Positions 41,701 through 52,257 of a stretch of 64,000 nt of DNA are shown piece by piece. The stretch lies in assembly GCA_002633005.1 (NCBI GenBank), contig NMRA01000142.1, positions 351,356 through 415,355 of the forward strand, given 5' to 3'. The notes under the pieces were generated by a model. That model was not told the DNA's origin, ran no database searches, and saw only the letters and a program-made list of their open reading frames with translations. The number at the start of each line of letters is the position of its first letter. Within the stretch, counting starts at the first letter, position 1. Made by a program: the position numbers and the translations under genes. The DNA comes from Phoronis australis (lineage: Eukaryota > Phoronida > Phoronidae).

Positions 41701-44700
41701 GAAAGATCAGGTCCAGCATAGATTTAGAGAGGAGTCTGAATCCATCATTTCTATGTTTTTGAAAAAGGAGAGAATGGAATGTGTATTATATAAACATATC
41801 TTACTTGTAGCTATCTATGTAAGGCTGCTGTCCATTATTTCCAGGCCTCTGTACTTTGTTACTGCAGACTTTGAAGGCTGCTACGACAATATAATTCCTG
41901 ATAAAATGCAGCAGATCATTTCCAGTCTAATGCCTGAGAAGGTTGGTAAATTTTGTTGTTTCTACCGACTTTGAATTTAGTACTTGTTGTGTGATACTGA
42001 TGAGGGATTTGTAGTCAAACCAATCACAACTATAGCTTGGATTGCGAAATAAAACCTGGAAAATAAGCTTTCTTTTAGCAGTAAAAATTTGATATTTCTT
42101 TGGTTATATCTTTTCCTGAGTAGCTCACTTTGGCTAAGTTATTACAACAGTTATAGAGAGCATGCTGCCACAGCATCAAAAAGTTTTTTGAATTTTTGTC
42201 TGTAGCTTTGTGTTTCACGAGAATCTCACAACAATGCGTAGAGCTTTACTTTCTAGTTAGTTAGTGGCTATTATGACTTTTTGACGGCAACTATGTTTAG
42301 TTGTCAAACCACTTTGCTGACGTTCGTGAAATTCATCAGCTGTTAATTTGCAGATAGTGACAGACAGGCAGAGGATTTTTTTCAATTTAGAGCACAATAT
42401 GGTGGTACAGTGAAATTTCGTTTATGAAAATTACAAAGTTAAGAGGATGTAAACTTTAGTTTGTTAATTACACAGTTTTTATATTGTACAGCTGTCATCA
42501 ACAAGCACATGACAAAATTTTGAGCAGTATTAACAAAATAATGTAGTGGGGTTTTGACAGATGAAAAATGACAATTATGGCATTTATTTGTGTTCAGATA
42601 TGAGAAATCTTATTCGCCAGTTGACCTATCGCAAGCTCTGCCCCCTTGCGTAATGTCGACTAACAAATAAGTTTTATCCGGCAACTTGTTGTTTGTCGGA
42701 TAAAATGGCGGCTTGGAAACGAATGTGTGTCAATAATGCTGTGTTCTAAATGGTCAGTTAAACCGTCACTAAAAATCCTGGCGATTGGTCAATTTTCAGG
42801 TGACTTCACCTGTCCTTAGGAACACCCTGAAGAGGTTCCCTAGTGTTGTGACCTCTTGTGAAAGTTTACAGTAAACAGCTTCTTATTGTGTCCTTGCTGT
42901 CTGTGGGCACATTTCAATACCGTGTTGCTTTTTTCAGGAAGTTTTCGTTTTTGGTTGTTTCGACCTCATCAGTAAAGGAGGCCAGTCAGCCTCCAAGAGA
43001 TGTGAGACACTGACTTTCCCGTTGGTGGACTTGAACAAGAACTACGATCCCTTTCTGAAGAAACTGGTCAGAGATCGAACACAATGCAGCACTGTGGTCA
43101 TTCCAAAGGTACATTGCCTAATATCGGTGTTTTGCTAACAGGTTGCATTGACACTATACAACTGCTGTTAAATGAAGGCGGAGTCTGGTGTGATTTAAAA
43201 CTTAAGTTACTTGACGTACAGCATGGCTAGCCAAACGTTCTACAAGAATGAAAAACCATAGAACAAAAGCGAATAAAACAGTTGGATATCGGCAAATCTG
43301 AGGAGCTAAATTAATCTTTGGACTCCATTCAATCCATTGTGCCATGAACAATTAACAGTCTGTTCTAATTCCCTGTTTTACAAAACAGTATAAAAACAAT
43401 CTCCATACTTCTACTTTGTTTTTTTTTTTTCAAAAGATGGTTATTTTTACGATTTTAAAGCAAACGAATTGCAGCTCTTTTGTGGGCTTTGTTTGTTGCT
43501 ATGTATGTGTTCTTGGTTATCCTTGTGGAATACGTAAATATAATCAGGTCATAAGAAGTGTTGAGGGCACATGCCTGACCTTTGACCTCCCTTCCAATCT
43601 CTATAGTACTGATCTGGTCAGCCTATGTGTTACAAAGCTGTTTTCACATTCCCATTAGACTGGAAAAGTGACATTGCTGTCTTGTGGATTTCAGGCCACC
43701 TGGTATCATGAAACTTCAGAGAATCTAATACAGAAGTTGAACTCATTGTTGCATCATAATATTATACAGGTATGAAAAAAGAACCTCTTGTTAATTTCTC
43801 CCAATTTCAATCTAAGGCATTGCAGAGCCTTTTCTATCCTCTGTAGGGACCATTAGGGTAGTGATCATTGGTTTGTGTAATCCAATTAAGGCTTGAGGCT
43901 TGATAACACCCAATAATACGTACCTGGAATGGACAGAAATGAATAGCCCAGTAGACACGGCCTGTCCTTGACTAAATTGCTCCAGATTCACTACTGACAA
44001 ATTCACGGTTCACTGCACATAATCCTCAAAGCAGAAGTTGAGTGATGCACTAACATTTAAACCAACAAGTCATTTTTTCCTTTTATATCTAAATAGCTTG
44101 GAATCATTACTTTGTGAACAGTTTTTCTTTGTGAACATTCCTGTATTTTACTGTCAACATTTTATCAAGTCATAATAGATACATTACATTTGGCCATATA
44201 TTGGAAAATTATGTAATAAGCTCAGAACTTCAAACTAGAATGTATTCAGTTTGTGACTGTGAATCTAATTAATTAAAAGAATTAGGGCTGTGTGTGGTCT
44301 GTAGTGTATCTGTGTAAGCTTATAAACGCTATCTGTGGTATTAGAAAAAAGAAATAAGCATTCCTGGCAAAAGAGCATTTTTGATAGTGATATGATAAGC
44401 TTCGGTTTTGTAGTCGGTGAATCAAGATTACTGTGCTGCAAAATATGTTTTGTAGATTGGACAGCGTTATTACCTGCAAACAAAGGGTATCACTCAGGGA
44501 TGTGTCTTGTCAGCTGCACTAAACGACTTCTACATCGGAGATTTAGAAAAGAATCACTTGATGGACATTGGCGATGATGAAGTCGTCTTGAGATGCGTGG
44601 ATGATGTGCTTTTTGTCACACCCTGTAAACAACGTGCTGAGAAGTTCATGGGCAAAATGCTTAAAGGCAAGACTAAACTGTCCACATGATATTATTTTTC

Positions 44701-47700
44701 TGTTTGTCTAGCTTCAGGTCTCTTTAATTGTCTGGGCCCAAAGGATTGTGGGTTTGGGTTCATCCCTGAGTGGCACTGCCAGTGGACATTCGGACTGTAG
44801 AGGTCACTTTGTTTTCATTTTGGACAACTCAAATCATACAAATCTGTGCTCTGGGATACGCACGCCCTGGTTTTTGCTGTCCGTAAAAAGGTCAATTGTA
44901 GCATGGGTTTTGCTCGCGGCTAGTGATGTACATACTACATATAACGAGCCTTATTCTTTCACAGGATTTCCAGAGTACAACTGCCACGTGAACAAGAATA
45001 AAGTAATGGTGAACTTTGACCCAGAAACCGTCCAGTGTGCGGATGGAGATAGAACTGCTTCTGATGGTAAGATCATGCTAGGATGTCCCGAGTAAAATGG
45101 CATTGTGTAGTGTAGCGTTTAAATTAAGGGCTATGGTATTATTATGGAACAAAGCTGTTCACCAAGTTAATAGACAGTGCTCTTGGCAAGGGACTTCTCA
45201 AGATGCTCCACTTTTTGGGGCAACATGTATCCAGATGACCGGTGAGAAGACATTGGCAAGTTGGGTTGACTAGTGCGCATGTCCAGTGACTTTACTGTGA
45301 CCAGGTAATCTTTGCCAGCTCATTCCTGTGTCTCGTATCTGTTAATGGCAGGAATCAGTGTGAACACGGAGAGTGTAGCAAAATTCCGTGCAATAAGCAA
45401 GAGTTTATGCTTAACATAACATCAACTTGCCAAATGGGATATGAGGTTGCATTGGCAAGCTGCAAAAAATTATAATTGTGAACAGATTGAAAGGAGTCGT
45501 GAGAGGATATTTGAAACCATTTTTTTTTCAAATTGTATTTTCTGTTGCCTTGAGTTGAATTTGAAGTGAGCTCACCACTGGCTTATAGATAGAAGTATTC
45601 AGCAAAAAGGGGGTCAAACACGGTAGATTGACTGAGTAAAGCCAAGAGCTATCAGGTGTGTTATCTGCACTTACAATAGGGTTCTTGAACATGCCCCTTG
45701 TTTTCCCTCATCTATAGGAGCGGTGCTCATGTGATCACTTTCATATAAGAACTGCTGTTTTGTGAACAATTGTTTCTTATTGGTGTTATGTTTATTTCAG
45801 CCTTTTTCCCTTGGTGTGGTCTTCTCTTCAATCCTGTGTCCTTAGATGTCCATATTGACTACACACGCTATATTGGAGTTTGTAAGTTAGAAGAGAATTT
45901 TCCATTGACACTGGGCAAACTGAACTGTTCCAGTCCTTGTTAAAAACTTTGTTGTCCTGCTGCGTTGTGTAAATGGAAACATTTATCCTGGGCCCGGTCT
46001 CTAATCTTTGTACTCGAAACGAACTCGAAACTATTTTTGGCAATTTCTCTGCTCCTTTTGTGCGAACTTAAGATAATTGGTTATCAGACTGTGCTCGAAT
46101 ACATTATAGTTTATGCATAGGAGTTTCTAGTTCAAGTTTGCCCTTGAAGACCCTTATATTCGTGCTACAAACTCGAGTAAAAACTTGAAATTTCGAGTTC
46201 AAACTCGAACTTAATGCTTTAATATTGGGTTTACAAACTGTGAACTAAGGGCAATAAATTATCTACGAAAGTTATTGTGTACTCGAGCATAGAATAATAG
46301 ACACTTATCTTGATTTCGCCCAAAAGTAGAGTAGAAAATGCCAAACCTAATTCCGAGTTCCATTTTGAGTAAAAAGATTGGAGACCGGGCCCAGGTTTAT
46401 CAAGGGAACAGCACTTGAAACAACTGACAGAGAAGCAATATCCTTTATCATAGTTAGTCAATTTTGACATTTCAAACACTAGGCTATGCATAAAATAAGG
46501 TATTTTTTTCATAGCTTTCATTTCATTGGAAACTTTCTTCAAAAATGCGCATCAAGTTTTTAATCAAGTTAATTTATGGAGGTCATATTGCACTCGGTTA
46601 GACAAGATCACAGTAAGCAGTGGAACAACTGTTTGAAGTAACCGCTGGGAAGATAGGTTAGCCAACACGTTATTAGGAAGTAGCTGTTGGGGTGTCATTG
46701 GTTTGTTCTTCCAAATTGTTGTGGATTGCTCCGTAGAACATGAGGTCGTAGCTCGTTGTTTTTGTATCTAAAATATTGTCGCTGTGCAATGTTGTTCGAT
46801 TGACTTCCAGCATTTTAATTGTAGGCCCCTCATCTTTTTGTTAATATTAAACAAAAAATAATTGTTGTTTTTGCGCTGTCTGCATAATACTTTTTTTGGT
46901 TGATTGATTAACTATTTAACCCCAATTGACCACAAGAGTAATACAGTACTGCTCTATAATATAATAGAATACTATACAACACTGAATGAAGATTTATAGA
47001 GATAGACAAGGATATAAACTAAAAATAAAGACTACAAAAAGACCAAGAAACAAGTAAAAAAGGAAATGAAAAAAAATATTGTAAATGTACTGATGACGCA
47101 AAAAAGTCGTTTCTCATATCCTTTACGGTCCATCCATTTTTGTGACTGTCAACCACAAAATATGTGGATATGTCATTTCCAGTAAAACAGGATTATGTAA
47201 TTAGGTTTTGGTTTGCTTGCATGAGCAATTGATGAAATCTAAACTTTTCATTTCCAGCAATTCAAGAGTGTGTGACATGTGAAACCAGCAGTAAACCCGG
47301 TGAGATGATGAAGTCGCGACTTAGTAGGTATGGCAGTTTACATCATTTGATAATCATGAGTATCATGGTAAACACATGTGTTGTAGTTTGTGATCAAGTC
47401 CATGTGCATGTGATTGTTTGGTAATAAAGTTTTTGGCTGTGTTCGGAGAAGAAAATATGCCATGAATTGAGGTGCTCAAAAGTGTAAACTATTGGTCATT
47501 ATGTATTGTAATCAGCAAGTGTTAGAAACAGATGATTAAAACGAAGCGGTGATAAATTTGTTTCTTCTCCCTAGGTGGATCATGTGGAAATGCCATGCTG
47601 TCCTGTTTGACACGTCTGTCATATCTCGGTCAGCAGTGGTTATTAACATACATCACAGGTTCCTTATGGGTGCTTTCCGGTTTCTTTGTCACGTGAGAAA

Positions 47701-50372
47701 ACTATCTCACTGGAACTTTGACTTCCTGTTGGGTACGCCTTGCTACAATTATTGTAATGTTTCGTAAAGAGCAATTATGATGTTTTTCCTCAGTCTACAA
47801 AATGATGTTAAGTTTTGGTAACCATTACACTAAAAATTGCATTCAGTTTGAGACAGATTGATAAAAGGGCCACATTAATTACTTTTAGAGACTTATCACA
47901 TTGTTACGAATAATGGTCAAAATATTCCCAAATGTTCTTCGGTTTGCTACGCTATACAAACGTTGCTAAAAGCAAAGAAAAGTTGTCTGGAAACTTATTT
48001 TTGTTGAGAAATTTGGTAAAATGAAATTTCACCTATTCACCACATCGAGTCCCAAACTTTTACCGTACATGTGGTGACCTGGCCTTTGTATTTAACTGTT
48101 CAAACTGTAGTCTGCGTAATTCTGTTACTTTCACTGTACTTTCAAATACTGCTAGACAGTTTTCTGTTACACTTCAGTAAATGACTAGTTTTTCTCTGCT
48201 GGACAGGTCTTACTGTGATGCCAAAGAAAAATGTATCGGACATTCAGTTAAATTGTTGTGACACATAGGGAAATAATAGTAGTTTATCTTACCTTACAGG
48301 CACTATTGATGGTATGGTCAGCAGTTTTTATTGGCAGACTGTTAGGAGTCTACACAAGGCAAGTGTCTACTGTTGATAACTTTGTCAGCAGTTTTTATTG
48401 AGAGACTGTTAGGAGTCTACACAAGGCAAGTGTCTACTGTTGATAACTTTGTCAGCAGTTTTTATTGGCAGACTGTAGTGTAATGAGAAGCAATTGACAA
48501 AAATGTAAAAGGTAATTTAAAAATAAAATGTACTATCTTTTTCATTAGGAAGCCGTGCCGTTCAATGGTATTTGGACAAAGCTTCAGTCTGTACATAAAT
48601 CATGAAAATCAGTGTTGCCGTCTGCCTTTGATATCACGAATTTTAATCCAAGTTCGTACTGTGTTGTACAAGGTAATTATTGCATTTTAGCGATGTCTTC
48701 ATGGCAATAAAATACTGGCTGAAATGTTAAGGACAGAAACTGGTATTTTTTTGACCCGTTTGACTCTGAAATTGAATTCCTTCGGGAAATGTTAACGTTT
48801 ATGATAATTCTTTTGGTGAAGAATTACTATAAAAATTGGCCAAAAGGCTGCAATGTTTTTTTCTTTGCAACAGTTTTGAGTCAATACGTGCTTACTAATA
48901 AATGTATTCATTCATCGGGGTAGGTAATTGGCTTTTGTGTCATGTTATTTGGACAAAAGACTGAGCCTGGGCGATAAACGGAAAAAGATTGATATCAGGC
49001 CTCTGGAAACCATAATTATGTTTATTTCTTTTAAGGTCATGACATATATTATGCTTAAGGGCGCAATAACATCTTCATTGTGGAATGAATAGTAAATCTG
49101 CTTCAGACCTGTTGCACAGTAATCTCAAGTCGTGAAAATAGACAATAGTCTTCTTATCACAGCAAATAACTGTACGATTGTTCAAAAGTCTATTGTTTGA
49201 TTGCAGAAACAGCATGTGTATTTTTAAGAGTTTCGATTGGGTAAAAATTGATTGTGAAATCTTAAGATTGTCTTTTAATTCTCTTGGTTACGATTCACAG
49301 GTCGGAGCAGGTGACCTGGCATTTGGCATATCAACTGTGAAATGGTAAGATCTGGCATAGTGTTTGAATATAAATTTGCTCATTATTTCTTTCTCTTTTC
49401 ATTGTAGTATCTAACATAGTCTACTGCATAGCAATTGTGGTTTCCCAAATGACAGCACCAGCTGCTATTTTCATGTCAGCATTTATTCACTCCCACTGTT
49501 GTTGTCTTTTAGGATATGTTATCACAGTTTCACGACGGTGCTTGGACCGCATGCTGGACAGTTCAGTAAATTATTGAAACGCTTGAGGCGTCGGAAAGAC
49601 AGGCTGAGTCAAGAAATGGTAAGTGATATTGAAAATAAAGCAGTATATGCTAACTTTCTTGAATGTGCAGAGTGGTTAGGTCAAATACAAACTTTGGTTC
49701 TGGTCTTAACTGGACTTCTTTTTGATTCCTGACGTGTTTTCTGATGGATAAAAACGCCTGCCCCTATCAATGCGGCCAAGGTTTTGCATTCATTTTTGAT
49801 AAAAAGCTGCATGATGGCATTTAACAGGGGTAAGCAAGATTTGAAATGCCACGATTTACCAAGCGTTAAATAGAAGAACAGCAAATCTCGCATCATTTTG
49901 CTCGTCTCGGGTGGATTTTCTTTTGTGAAAAAGTGAGCAAGTAAAAATATGTGATTCATGATGGCGGGTACGTCGAGTTTTTTATTCTCTTCCATGTTTA
50001 CCCTGCTTAATATACACAGTATCACAGGTGGAGAAAAGTCTGCGCAGGTACACGTGAAAGTGTATTGTGAATGGAGAGACCAGAAATCAAAACAGTTGGA
50101 GCTCAAATGAACCAAATATGTTTCTACCTGACAGTCAGTTTGTTGACGCATTGCAGATTTTTAGAAACTTGACATTGCTATGAAATGGAGATGATTGTAT
50201 TACACCATGCATGCTATTTATTTATTTGACTAAACTTTTGTTTTCTAACCTGTTATGCCTTTGGTACTTGTTACAGGATGAACCGAGCAAGTCTTTGATG
50301 AAAGAAGTCATCAGAAATGAACTGCCTGCAATGTTTAAAAACTTTACCACCAGAGTATGTGTGCTACATTAA
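30501..50372 (+). CDS. TERT: Telomerase reverse transcriptase, multi-exon (5' end incomplete)
   Basis: Catalytic subunit of telomerase, which copies the telomerase RNA template onto chromosome ends in the nucleus. Exons placed by splice sites, phase and family motifs: 30501-30571, 32677-32750, 34388-34449, 35521-35590, 36090-36177, 36697-36767, 37157-37258, 37518-37614, 38194-38231, 38736-38858, 39867-39920, 41336-41439, 41845-41941, 42938-43108, 43695-43769, 44456-44666, 44965-45066, 45801-45881, 47258-47327, 47575-47732, 48300-48358, 48553-48672, 49301-49344, 49513-49618, 50277-50372. All phases join without a stop and give about 780 residues. CP, T, 1, 2, A, B', C, D and E motifs appear in order with all three catalytic aspartates. 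Human TERT has 1,132 residues; the shortfall is almost all before the TRBD. The start codon exon was not found. Confidence 0.92.
33590..33830. repeat. Second dispersed repeat family, copy 2, in a TERT intron
   Basis: Diverged match to 27690-28030, in the intron between TERT exons 32677-32750 and 34388-34449. Its left part overlaps a splice-flanked 54-base open segment that I therefore did not accept as a TERT exon. Confidence 0.45.
34388..36177 (+). CDS. TERT: TERT exons with QFP-like and CP motifs (34388-34449, 35521-35590, 36090-36177)
   Basis: Exon 34388-34449 encodes LPESFFPLLQLLLENH, matching the LPxxxxxxxxLFLELLxNH region at the start of the TERT RNA-binding domain. Exon 35521-35590 completes the split codon and ends SHQQ. 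Exon 36090-36177 continues FVRKC...VVPLDLFGSKRNRTVFLK, the CP region (FVRxxxxxxVPxxLWGSxxNxxxFL in vertebrates). Phases 2/1 and 0/0 agree at both joints. These exons bind the telomerase RNA in known TERTs. Confidence 0.8.
36697..38231 (+). CDS. TERT: TERT RNA-binding domain exons (36697-36767, 37157-37258, 37518-37614, 38194-38231)
   Basis: The first exon starts with the two bases completing an Arg codon and reads REFISLGLHESFTL, equivalent to KKFISLGKHAKLSL of human TERT. The second contains DCHWLRK (human DCAWLRR). The third carries the T motif VFYYRKTVWRQM (human LFFYRKSVWSKL). The small 38-base exon at 38194-38231 is needed to convert phase 1 to phase 0; it encodes DLLKTKMFKQISQ, matching the short helix after the T motif. 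All four have consensus acceptors and gta/gtaagt donors. Confidence 0.9.
38736..45881 (+). CDS. TERT: TERT reverse transcriptase exons (motifs 1, 2, A, B', C, D, E)
   Basis: Exon 38736-38858 carries motifs 1 and 2 (LRFTPKQKSLRPIV). Exons 39867-39920 and 41336-41439 form the insert before motif A. Exon 41845-41941 has motif A (YFVTADFEGCYD), with the catalytic Asp at 41867-41869. Exons 42938-43108 and 43695-43769 cover the insert between motifs A and B'. Exon 44456-44666 has motif B' (KGITQGCVLSAAL) and motif C (RCVDDVLFVTP), with the Asp pair at 44600-44605. Exon 44965-45066 is motif D (EYNCHVNKNKVMVNF). Exon 45801-45881 is motif E (FFPWCGLLF). No active-site residue is missing. The intron after 44666 begins GC instead of GT. 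Confidence 0.95.
42621..42793 (+). mobile_element. Short inverted-repeat element (MITE-like), copy 1, in a TERT intron
   Basis: Begins ttgacctatcgc and ends gcgattggtcaa, giving terminal inverted repeats of about 12 bases. The interior matches the reverse complement of 56446-56620: gcaagctctgccccctt..., a gcggctt(g/a)gaaacg block and atcctggcgat. It has no coding capacity and lies in the intron between exons 41845-41941 and 42938-43108. Confidence 0.75.
45987..46395. mobile_element. Non-autonomous inverted-repeat element of 409 bases with TTTAT target duplication
   Basis: The left end CCTGGGCCCGGTCTC is mirrored by GAGACCGGGCCCAGG at the right end, and the inverted repeats extend to about 32 bases with few mismatches. 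TTTAT occurs directly outside both ends (45982-45986 and 46396-46400). The interior is AT-rich with many CTCGAA/TTCGAG words and no meaningful ORF. It lies in the TERT intron between exons 45801-45881 and 47258-47327. Confidence 0.85.
47258..50372 (+). CDS. TERT: TERT C-terminal extension (thumb) exons
   Basis: Exons 47258-47327, 47575-47732, 48300-48358, 48553-48672, 49301-49344, 49513-49618 and 50277-50372. The second (WKCHAVLFDTSV...) aligns with the LRLKCHSLFLDLQVNS region of human TERT, and later exons match the LCYSILKAKNAG and WLCHQAF regions. The final exon ends ELPAMFKNF...VCVLH and TAA, the usual position just after the last helix. Exon 48300-48358 is the least secure: it uses a GC donor and lies in a 67-base tandem duplication. 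It is supported because it supplies the phase needed between 47732 and 48553. Confidence 0.85.
48317..48477 (+). repeat. 67-base tandem repeat (2.4 copies) overlapping a TERT exon
   Basis: Copies start at 48317, 48384 and 48451 (partial). The first contains the 3' two-thirds of TERT exon 48300-48358 and its GC donor (aag followed by gcaagt). The second repeats both with one or two substitutions, so a second potential exon end lies in the next intron. Confidence 0.85.
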
Positions 50373-50376
50373 TAAA
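50371..50376 (+). terminator. AATAAA overlapping the TERT stop codon
   Basis: The stop TAA at 50370-50372 is followed immediately by more A/T so that AATAAA begins at the second base of the stop. If used, the 3' UTR would be only 15-30 bases. It may simply be chance in AT-rich sequence. Confidence 0.25.
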
Positions 50377-50610
50377 AATTTAGTAATTTTAAAGACCGGA
50401 GTGGCCTTGACTCTTGACTTTCAGTGATGGGAATCACTTTAATCATTAAAGTACTCCTTCCTTGTGTTGTTAAATATGGTCGTTTTTTAACAAGGCGGAA
50501 ATTCGTAGAAGTCTCTAAAGTAGAGTACACTTTAGCTTAGGTAAATTGACTGATTTTTTAAACTGAAGTACGAACTTTAAGACAGGTTTTTATTTTTTTT
50601 GTTGTTTCAG

Positions 50611-50912
50611 TGACAAAAAGAGGATCGTGACGAAAAGGGGATTGTGATGCAAAGCAGATCATGACAGAAAGCAAATTGTGACAAAAAGCAGATCGTGACG
50701 AAAAGCAGATCGTGACAAAAAGCAGATTGTGACACAAAACAGATTGTGACAAAAAGCAGATTGCGACACAAAGCAGATTGTGACAAAAAGCAGATCGTGA
50801 TGCAAAGCAGATCGTGATGGAAAGCAGATTGTCACAAAAGGCAGGTCATGACACAAAACAGATTGTGACAAAAAGCAGATGATAACAACAAGTGGATCGT
50901 AACGAAAAGGGA
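50611..50912. repeat. 17-base minisatellite, about 17 copies
   Basis: Units of the form cagat(c/t)gtgac(a/g)aaaag repeat head to tail with substitutions, downstream of TERT. Because three units make 51 bases the array is open in several frames and yields spurious His/Asp/Phe-rich ORFs on the minus strand. Confidence 0.9.
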
Positions 50913-50942
50913 TCATGAAGAAAAGCAATGGGTGACAAAAAG

Positions 50943-51025
50943 TGAACTGACAAAAAGTGGACCGACAATAAGTGGACTGACAATAAGTGGACTGACAATA
51001 AATGGACTGACAATAAGCTGATTGT
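50943..51025. repeat. 15-base minisatellite, about 5 copies
   Basis: Units of tggactgacaataag directly follow the 17-base array and share the gacaa(a/t)aag core with it, suggesting origin from a variant unit. Confidence 0.85.
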
Positions 51026-52128
51026 CACAAGGGCTCAGTGAAACCATTCCAGTCATTGCAACTTGACAGGCCAAAGCAATATAAAGAGGCTGGCATATTC
51101 TGGGCAACTACAAGTACTCGTCCGCTATGAATTCTTCTGTCTGTGATTTCAATTCATGCTTAAACTTTGTCACTTTTAAGAAGATTAAAGTAATTCAAAC
51201 CCACTCCCATTGTTTGTTGGAAAGTTCCAAGGAATTTACTAACATCACTAAATACTTCTTTCCAGAAAAGATTAGGTAAACGTTTGAACCAGGTCTAAAA
51301 AATGTCACCAAAATACAGATGATTACCATTTGTATTTAAAAGAATGTTTTGCCACAGGTCGCCATCAATTAAAGTACGGCTTCAAGAAACCATTTCAGCA
51401 AATTTATATTTCAGTAAGTCATTTTACTGCTACCAACAAGACAAATCTTGGCATAGGAGAACTCTCTTAATTCTATCATTTTTACCATCCCAGGTAGAAT
51501 TGTGTTTTTCAACCCTATAGTTTCATTGGATGGTGACGACAAAGAAACATTAAATAAATAAATGTACTAGTAAGTTGAGAAAGCAAAACTATTTCACAGA
51601 GTCAGAATTCTTTTATTCCAAGAATTTATACCATTTTGAATTTCCTCAAATCTTCAGAATTTAGTGAGACAATCTGAACGATCTAAACTAAATGTATCTC
51701 TCCAAGTGTTGTAAAAAATTCTCTTCCCCAATTTAGGTTTTTCTCAGGCCACAGAGGTCCATCATCTAATTTAACGTCTCCCCAGTGAAGTTAGTGAATC
51801 TTCAGTTTGTTAAAATCTGCGATCATTGTTCCTGAAATTGTTGGTTATGCCATAGCCAAGTCATAATATGTTATTACTTCGTAATTTATCAGTGCTTTTC
51901 AACAAATGGCAGTTTTATTGTAGGACATAACCACTGGATGATTTACGTTGCGGTGTGCTGTTGTCACTGGACAGCATAACTCAATGTTATGGCCTGTACG
52001 ATAAAATCTCAACTCAAAATTATATTTTTCATCGTTTGTAAAAAATCGTGTGTAAGTAAATAAATGCTTCATCATTTCCATGATACAGTTCATAAAAACA
52101 AAGGTTCTGCAAATTTAAAAATCAATAT
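51026..52128. other. Spacer between convergent TERT and PLPP genes
   Basis: AT-rich sequence without recognisable genes, RNA genes or repeats. The right part may be 3' UTR of the phosphatase gene if a more distal polyadenylation site is used. Confidence 0.4.
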
Positions 52129-52134
52129 TTTATT
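52129..52134 (-). terminator. Polyadenylation signal of the PLPP gene
   Basis: The minus strand reads AATAAA here, about 125 bases downstream of the stop codon, followed by an AT-rich stretch. Spacing is normal for an animal 3' UTR. Confidence 0.45.
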
Positions 52135-52257
52135 GCAAAAGATATACCAATAAAATTCATATTTTATCTTCAACAAAAATAATTTTAAAAAAATAAAAAT
52201 CACATTGCGCGTAACAAATTACCACACCACTGATTTAACAAATAAAAAAACAGTTTG

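Noticed and set aside
50558-51107. Several minus-strand ORFs rich in His, Asp, Phe and Ser
   Set aside because: They are translations of the 17-base and 15-base minisatellites.
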